Program-made: the position numbers and the translations under genes
The notes under the pieces: model-generated
The model's database searches: none
The model's input: the letters and a program-made list of their open reading frames with translations, nothing else
What the model was told of the DNA's origin: nothing
Origin: an uncultured Selenomonadales bacterium
GTDB taxonomy: Bacteria > Bacillota > Negativicutes > Selenomonadales > Selenomonadaceae
Assembly (NCBI GenBank): GCA_900315155.1
Contig: OMYB01000001.1
Location: forward strand, 124,001-188,000
DNA length: 64,000 bases
Direction of reading: 5' to 3'
Shown here: positions 60,855 to 64,000 of the stretch, piece after piece
Position numbering within the stretch: the stretch's first letter is position 1
Layout of the letters: every line of letters starts with the position of its first letter

Positions 60855-62111
60855 TCAATCCAGATAATCACTGTACCACAGCGCCCCCAACGGCTGGCCT
60901 TCAGCTACCATATTTTTTACATAGGGGATTTCACTGACGCGCTGTATACTCGAAAAGCCCTCCTCTCCCTTTTTCAGTATCCAGACCTCATCAGGGGCCA
61001 TAGCATCCACAAGATACGGTTGATGCGTTGTGATAAAAACCTGCGAGCCACCCTTACGGCCTGTAGCATGCTCGCGCAACTCAGAAACCAGGTCCGCCAG
61101 CAGTTTGTGGTAGAGTCCATTTTCCGGCTCCTCGATACACATGAACGGTGCTGGATTGGGGTCATACAGTAAAAGCAGGTAGCAGAGCATCTTTAAAGTG
61201 CCATCCGACATCTGCTGCTGATTGAACGGTTTAGCAAAGCCTTTATCCCTGAACAATAAATAAAGGTTATTTGTGTAAGGATCCTGGTATGGCTCTATGC
61301 GCCCTATACCAGGTATTTTGGCGGAAATATCCTGCAATACCTTTTGAAAAATGCCAGGATAATTGCGGTAAAGATACTGAATGTAGTTGCCCACATTATC
61401 CGCATGCAGGTTCAGGTGCTTTTGCCCGCCCGCCTGCGGTATCTGCCGAGCTGCATCAGGCGTAAAATAGCTCAAATACCAATTGCGGATAAAATGCTTG
61501 AATTTAGCAATACGTGGGTTCTCCTTTACTTGCTCAGCCAAAGAGGAAATAGCCAAACGGTGTGGGTCAAGCTCAACCTGCCGACACTCTATATCACCAT
61601 CCTCACCCTCCAAGGCCTCGTCGCCTATCCAGACCTTACCTTTGCCGTACTCGAGAAATAGGAACGAGCGAGGACGCCCTGTTTTGTGATTTTTAGGCCT
61701 TTGCCGCAGGCGTTCCGCCTTAACAATAGGCAGGCCGTCATCCGGCGATGCCCCGATGACAACCTCATACGTAATCGGACGATCATTATGTGACTCCCTG
61801 TAATAGACGGTAATAGCGATATCACACGGTTCCCCGTCCTCTGCGCCTGCCGACTTTGCTGAGACCAGCTTGTCAAATCCGCCACGCCCCCGTGCATTGC
61901 ACACAGCCTCCAAATCAAGTTCCATGCAATCTGCCAAAAAGCCGAACGCATCGAAAATGGAGCTCTTACCTGCACCATTCTTGCCTATGACTACCGTCAG
62001 TGGCGTCAATGGATCCGCATCACGATAAGCCTCCATCGTGCCTATACGCCCCATTGTAATATCCCGCAAAGCCCTATAATTTTGAATACGAATGCCCTCT
62101 ATCATCGCCAT
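60855..62111 (-). CDS. AAA_21/OLD-like ATPase paired with DUF4276
   Basis: The product is 418 residues with an SMC/ABC-type ATPase layout: IRIQNYRALRDITMG start, Walker A GKNGAGKSS, a middle insertion, the signature-like QQQMSDGTLKML, Walker B PFMCIEEPENGL and the H-loop VFITTHQPYL. It belongs to the OLD/RecF-like group found in defence operons. The start at 62111 follows GGAGGG; a longer in-frame start at 62138 lies before that site. With the DUF4276 protein it forms a two-gene unit. Confidence 0.88.
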   Translation of the reverse strand: MAMIEGIRIQNYRALRDITMGRIGTMEAYRDADPLTPLTVVIGKNGAGKSSIFDAFGFLADCMELDLEAVCNARGRGGFDKLVSAKSAGAEDGEPCDIAITVYYRESHNDRPITYEVVIGASPDDGLPIVKAERLRQRPKNHKTGRPRSFLFLEYGKGKVWIGDEALEGEDGDIECRQVELDPHRLAISSLAEQVKENPRIAKFKHFIRNWYLSYFTPDAARQIPQAGGQKHLNLHADNVGNYIQYLYRNYPGIFQKVLQDISAKIPGIGRIEPYQDPYTNNLYLLFRDKGFAKPFNQQQMSDGTLKMLCYLLLLYDPNPAPFMCIEEPENGLYHKLLADLVSELREHATGRKGGSQVFITTHQPYLVDAMAPDEVWILKKGEEGFSSIQRVSEIPYVKNMVAEGQPLGALWYSDYLD

Positions 62112-62349
62112 AGCTGTACATTCCCTCCGCCGTTTCACCTTATATCGATATGCTGACTCAACTTACAGCATACTATAGTTATGCATAACCATTTTCAACC
62201 ATGATTATACCATGAAACAAATCCCCTTCCCATCCAAAATCTACACCCCCCTTGGTTATCGAGCCTTATCATCGCAAAGGATAGCAAGAACTCAGGCATG
62301 CACTTCGTGTTCCCTATCTGAAAGCGTTGGCAGGAAAATATCCATTTAT

Positions 62350-63357
62350 TTACTCCTCAGACTGCTCGTATAGAGCTAGCGTGTTTTTCAGCATACGGAC
62401 CAACTTCTCCCGTACTGCCTGCGGTGCCAGGACCTGCACGTTATCCGCGCGCTGCATCAGCCAGAAATAAAGTCCTGGACCAGCCTGAACCTTTACGCTG
62501 CCTTCGCAGAAATCCCCTTCTAGTGGCTTTAGTTCAACGTCCCGCCCGAACTGGTCGATAATATCGTCCAGCTCGTAGCTGGGGAATTTCAGGTGCAGAC
62601 AGATGGGCTCTCCCGTCCAGCTATACAGAGACTGATGTACGAAATCCGTCAAGCCCGTGCGTTCGTGAGCGCCAAAGAATTCCTTCAGCGGCTTACGTGG
62701 TACATCGTTCAGGATGTGCAAACTCCCCATACGCTCCAGCCGGTAGTAGCTGAGATTGTCATATTTGCTGTAGTTGCAGATCAGGTAGTAGTTGTCCCCT
62801 TTGCGGACCAATGCGTATGGGCTGACCTGATAGCGGCGATCCCGACGTGGCTTTTGTTGTTTTTCTATATCAAAATGCAGATACTGAAAAGCAATTTGCC
62901 GATTCGCGCGAATGGCCTGCATGATGGCATCGATATAGTTCTTGACCTTGCGCCTGTCGCCTACCGGCTGCGGAGCAACCGGCGTAATCTGTGACAGCAG
63001 TTGTCTGCTGGTTGGGCTGCCCTGCTGCCTGAGCTTTTCCACCAAATCCCGCGCATCTTTTTCCGCCAGCGTCTTGGAGGCCAGTACGGCATCGATGAGG
63101 AACTTCAGCTGCCAATCCTCAAAGGTGCGACTGGCCAGAAAGAAACCATCCTTGTTATCATGCGCCTGAACGATATCCATTTCGCACTCGCCGCGCAGAA
63201 CGTTGATATCCCGGCAAATAGACTTCCGCTCAGCTGCAATGCCGTATTTTTCATCCAGGATTTTGCTGATCTGCACTGCCGTCTTGGGGTGCTCTTCATC
63301 CGTATCCAAAAGGATCTCCATGATGTGGAAAAACTTAGCTTTGGTATCTGCCATCAT
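62350..63357 (-). CDS. WYL-domain transcriptional regulator
   Basis: The product is 335 residues. An N-terminal winged HTH (TAVQISKILDEKYGIAAERKSICRDINVL) is followed by a WYL domain (RYQVSPYALVRKGDNYYLIC) and a WCX-like C-terminus. Such regulators sense nucleic-acid ligands and repress defence genes or stress genes. It stands between the ATPase pair and panE. Its C-terminal 60 codons are duplicated at 59764-59953. An identical-length Met-Met start leaves the first codon ambiguous. Confidence 0.9.
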   Translation of the reverse strand: MMADTKAKFFHIMEILLDTDEEHPKTAVQISKILDEKYGIAAERKSICRDINVLRGECEMDIVQAHDNKDGFFLASRTFEDWQLKFLIDAVLASKTLAEKDARDLVEKLRQQGSPTSRQLLSQITPVAPQPVGDRRKVKNYIDAIMQAIRANRQIAFQYLHFDIEKQQKPRRDRRYQVSPYALVRKGDNYYLICNYSKYDNLSYYRLERMGSLHILNDVPRKPLKEFFGAHERTGLTDFVHQSLYSWTGEPICLHLKFPSYELDDIIDQFGRDVELKPLEGDFCEGSVKVQAGPGLYFWLMQRADNVQVLAPQAVREKLVRMLKNTLALYEQSEE

Positions 63358-63490
63358 TCATTCCCCAACCTCTGCAAAACCGGTCCCGTCATAAAAATGG
63401 CTCTAATATGGCCATGCTGCGTCTCTCATACGTAGTATAGCAAAGTACACAGGACACTATTGTCGCACGTTCTTTTCTGCTGGGCAGGGT

Positions 63491-63670
63491 CCGCTCGATT
63501 TCCCGGTTGATGTACGCCATATCGTCCGAGAATCCCTGCCCAATGACTATACTGACACCATTATGACATGCCCTCTCCCCTGCGTCAAAAACAAATCTCC
63601 GCCTTGTTGTAAACTTTTGTGGCAGGATGTGCTACAATATTTACATATCTTTATTATACGGAGGGTTTTA
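63491..63670. repeat. 180-bp direct repeat, right copy
   Basis: This partner of 59956-60135 lies in the 315-base gap between the WYL gene and panE. It contains the presumed panE promoter (TGCTACAAT near 63630-63638). Its reverse reading, SIVIGQGFSDDMAYINREIER, is shared with the left copy and may be debris of an older gene. Confidence 0.85.
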
Positions 63671-63672
63671 CT

Positions 63673-64000
63673 ATGAAATTTGTTATTGTTGGCACTGGCG
63701 GTACGGGTGGCGTGCTGGGCGCCTATCTGGCGCACAGCGGACAGGACGTGACGTTTATCGCGCGGGGCGAGCATTTACGGGCTATACAGGAGCACGGCCT
63801 GCGCCTGCACACGGAGCATCGCGGCGATATCCTCGTAAAGCCTGCCCAGGCCTGCACGATGGACGACTATCACGGCACGCCCGACGTCATGCTGGTCTGC
63901 GTAAAGTATTATGGGCTGGATAGTGCCATCGCCCTGGCGCGCCGCGTCGCGGGGCCGGACACGCTCATCATCCCTATTCTCAACGTTTTCGGCACTGGTG
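63673..64000 (+). CDS. ketopantoate reductase-like protein (PanE/ApbA family), partial
   Basis: The first 109 residues are visible before the window ends. A Rossmann dinucleotide site FVIVGTGGTGGVLGAYLAHSG opens the protein, followed by FIARGEHLRAIQEHGL and DVMLVCVKYYGLDSAI, then NVFGTG. 2-dehydropantoate reductases convert ketopantoate to pantoate with NADPH in coenzyme A synthesis; paralogues reduce other 2-oxoacids. The ATG at 63673 lies behind CGGAGGG. A deleted copy of this gene is at 60136. Confidence 0.88.
   Translation, partial: MKFVIVGTGGTGGVLGAYLAHSGQDVTFIARGEHLRAIQEHGLRLHTEHRGDILVKPAQACTMDDYHGTPDVMLVCVKYYGLDSAIALARRVAGPDTLIIPILNVFGTG

Overview
The window looks like a chromosomal segment of a Selenomonas-like Negativicute (anaerobic, diderm Firmicute). 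This rests on moderately high GC, Bacillus/Firmicute-type gene order (ylqF-rnhB-ylqG-like-flhX-like and gatC-gatA-gatB), a rubrerythrin, and many TTG/GTG starts behind strong AGGAGG sites. The genus is an inference. No rRNA, tRNA, CRISPR array or intact insertion sequence was seen.

Layout. 1-3.6 kb: 5' part of smc (minus strand) and a PTS-EIIC/EAL membrane phosphodiesterase with a folded-looking leader. 4.2-14.8 kb: the most striking locus, one co-directional run of nine genes. It holds a NifH-like Fe protein, a nitrogenase-component-1-like pair (D1, K1), hypF, hypC, hypD and hypE, then a second nitrogenase-component-1-like pair (D2, K2). It has no hypA/hypB, no hydrogenase subunit and no nifE/N/B in the window. 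HypCDEF normally build the Fe(CN)2CO group of NiFe hydrogenase, so their interleaving with a nitrogenase-like reductase suggests an unknown metallocofactor or reduction system. 14.9-21 kb: ndk, gamma-carbonic-anhydrase-like protein, cca, thrB-hom-ACT protein, and an orphan zinc-binding lipoprotein. 21-25.4 kb: DUF5662 protein, hybrid sensor kinase, and an SHMT-like protein without the PLP lysine. 25.5-31.4 kb: accessory genes and gene debris (two damaged fic genes, a 5'-truncated metallo-hydrolase, nfo). 31.4-43.5 kb: housekeeping (rlmD, gph, gatB-gatA-gatC, priA, comM/yifB, yraN). 43.5-48.1 kb: flagellum-linked flhX-like and hook-length-like genes with rnhB and ylqF. 48.3-56.1 kb: AraC regulator, ogt, MFS exporter, mscL, nitroreductase, phosphatase, rubrerythrin, CbbX-like AAA+ protein. 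56.2-64 kb: an accessory/defence-like region with a PD-(D/E)XK protein, an exonuclease, a low-GC UDG-like protein and an ATPase + DUF4276 pair. That pair sits between a complete wyl-panE locus and a deleted duplicate of it.

Gene-free stretches over 300 bases: 936-1320 holds a promoter-like site and alternating hairpins. 63358-63672 holds one arm of a 180-bp direct repeat, including the panE promoter. Most shorter gaps hold terminators or promoters, listed below; in 37627-37755, 38326-38426, 41504-41599, 43883-43998 and 62139-62349 I see nothing convincing.
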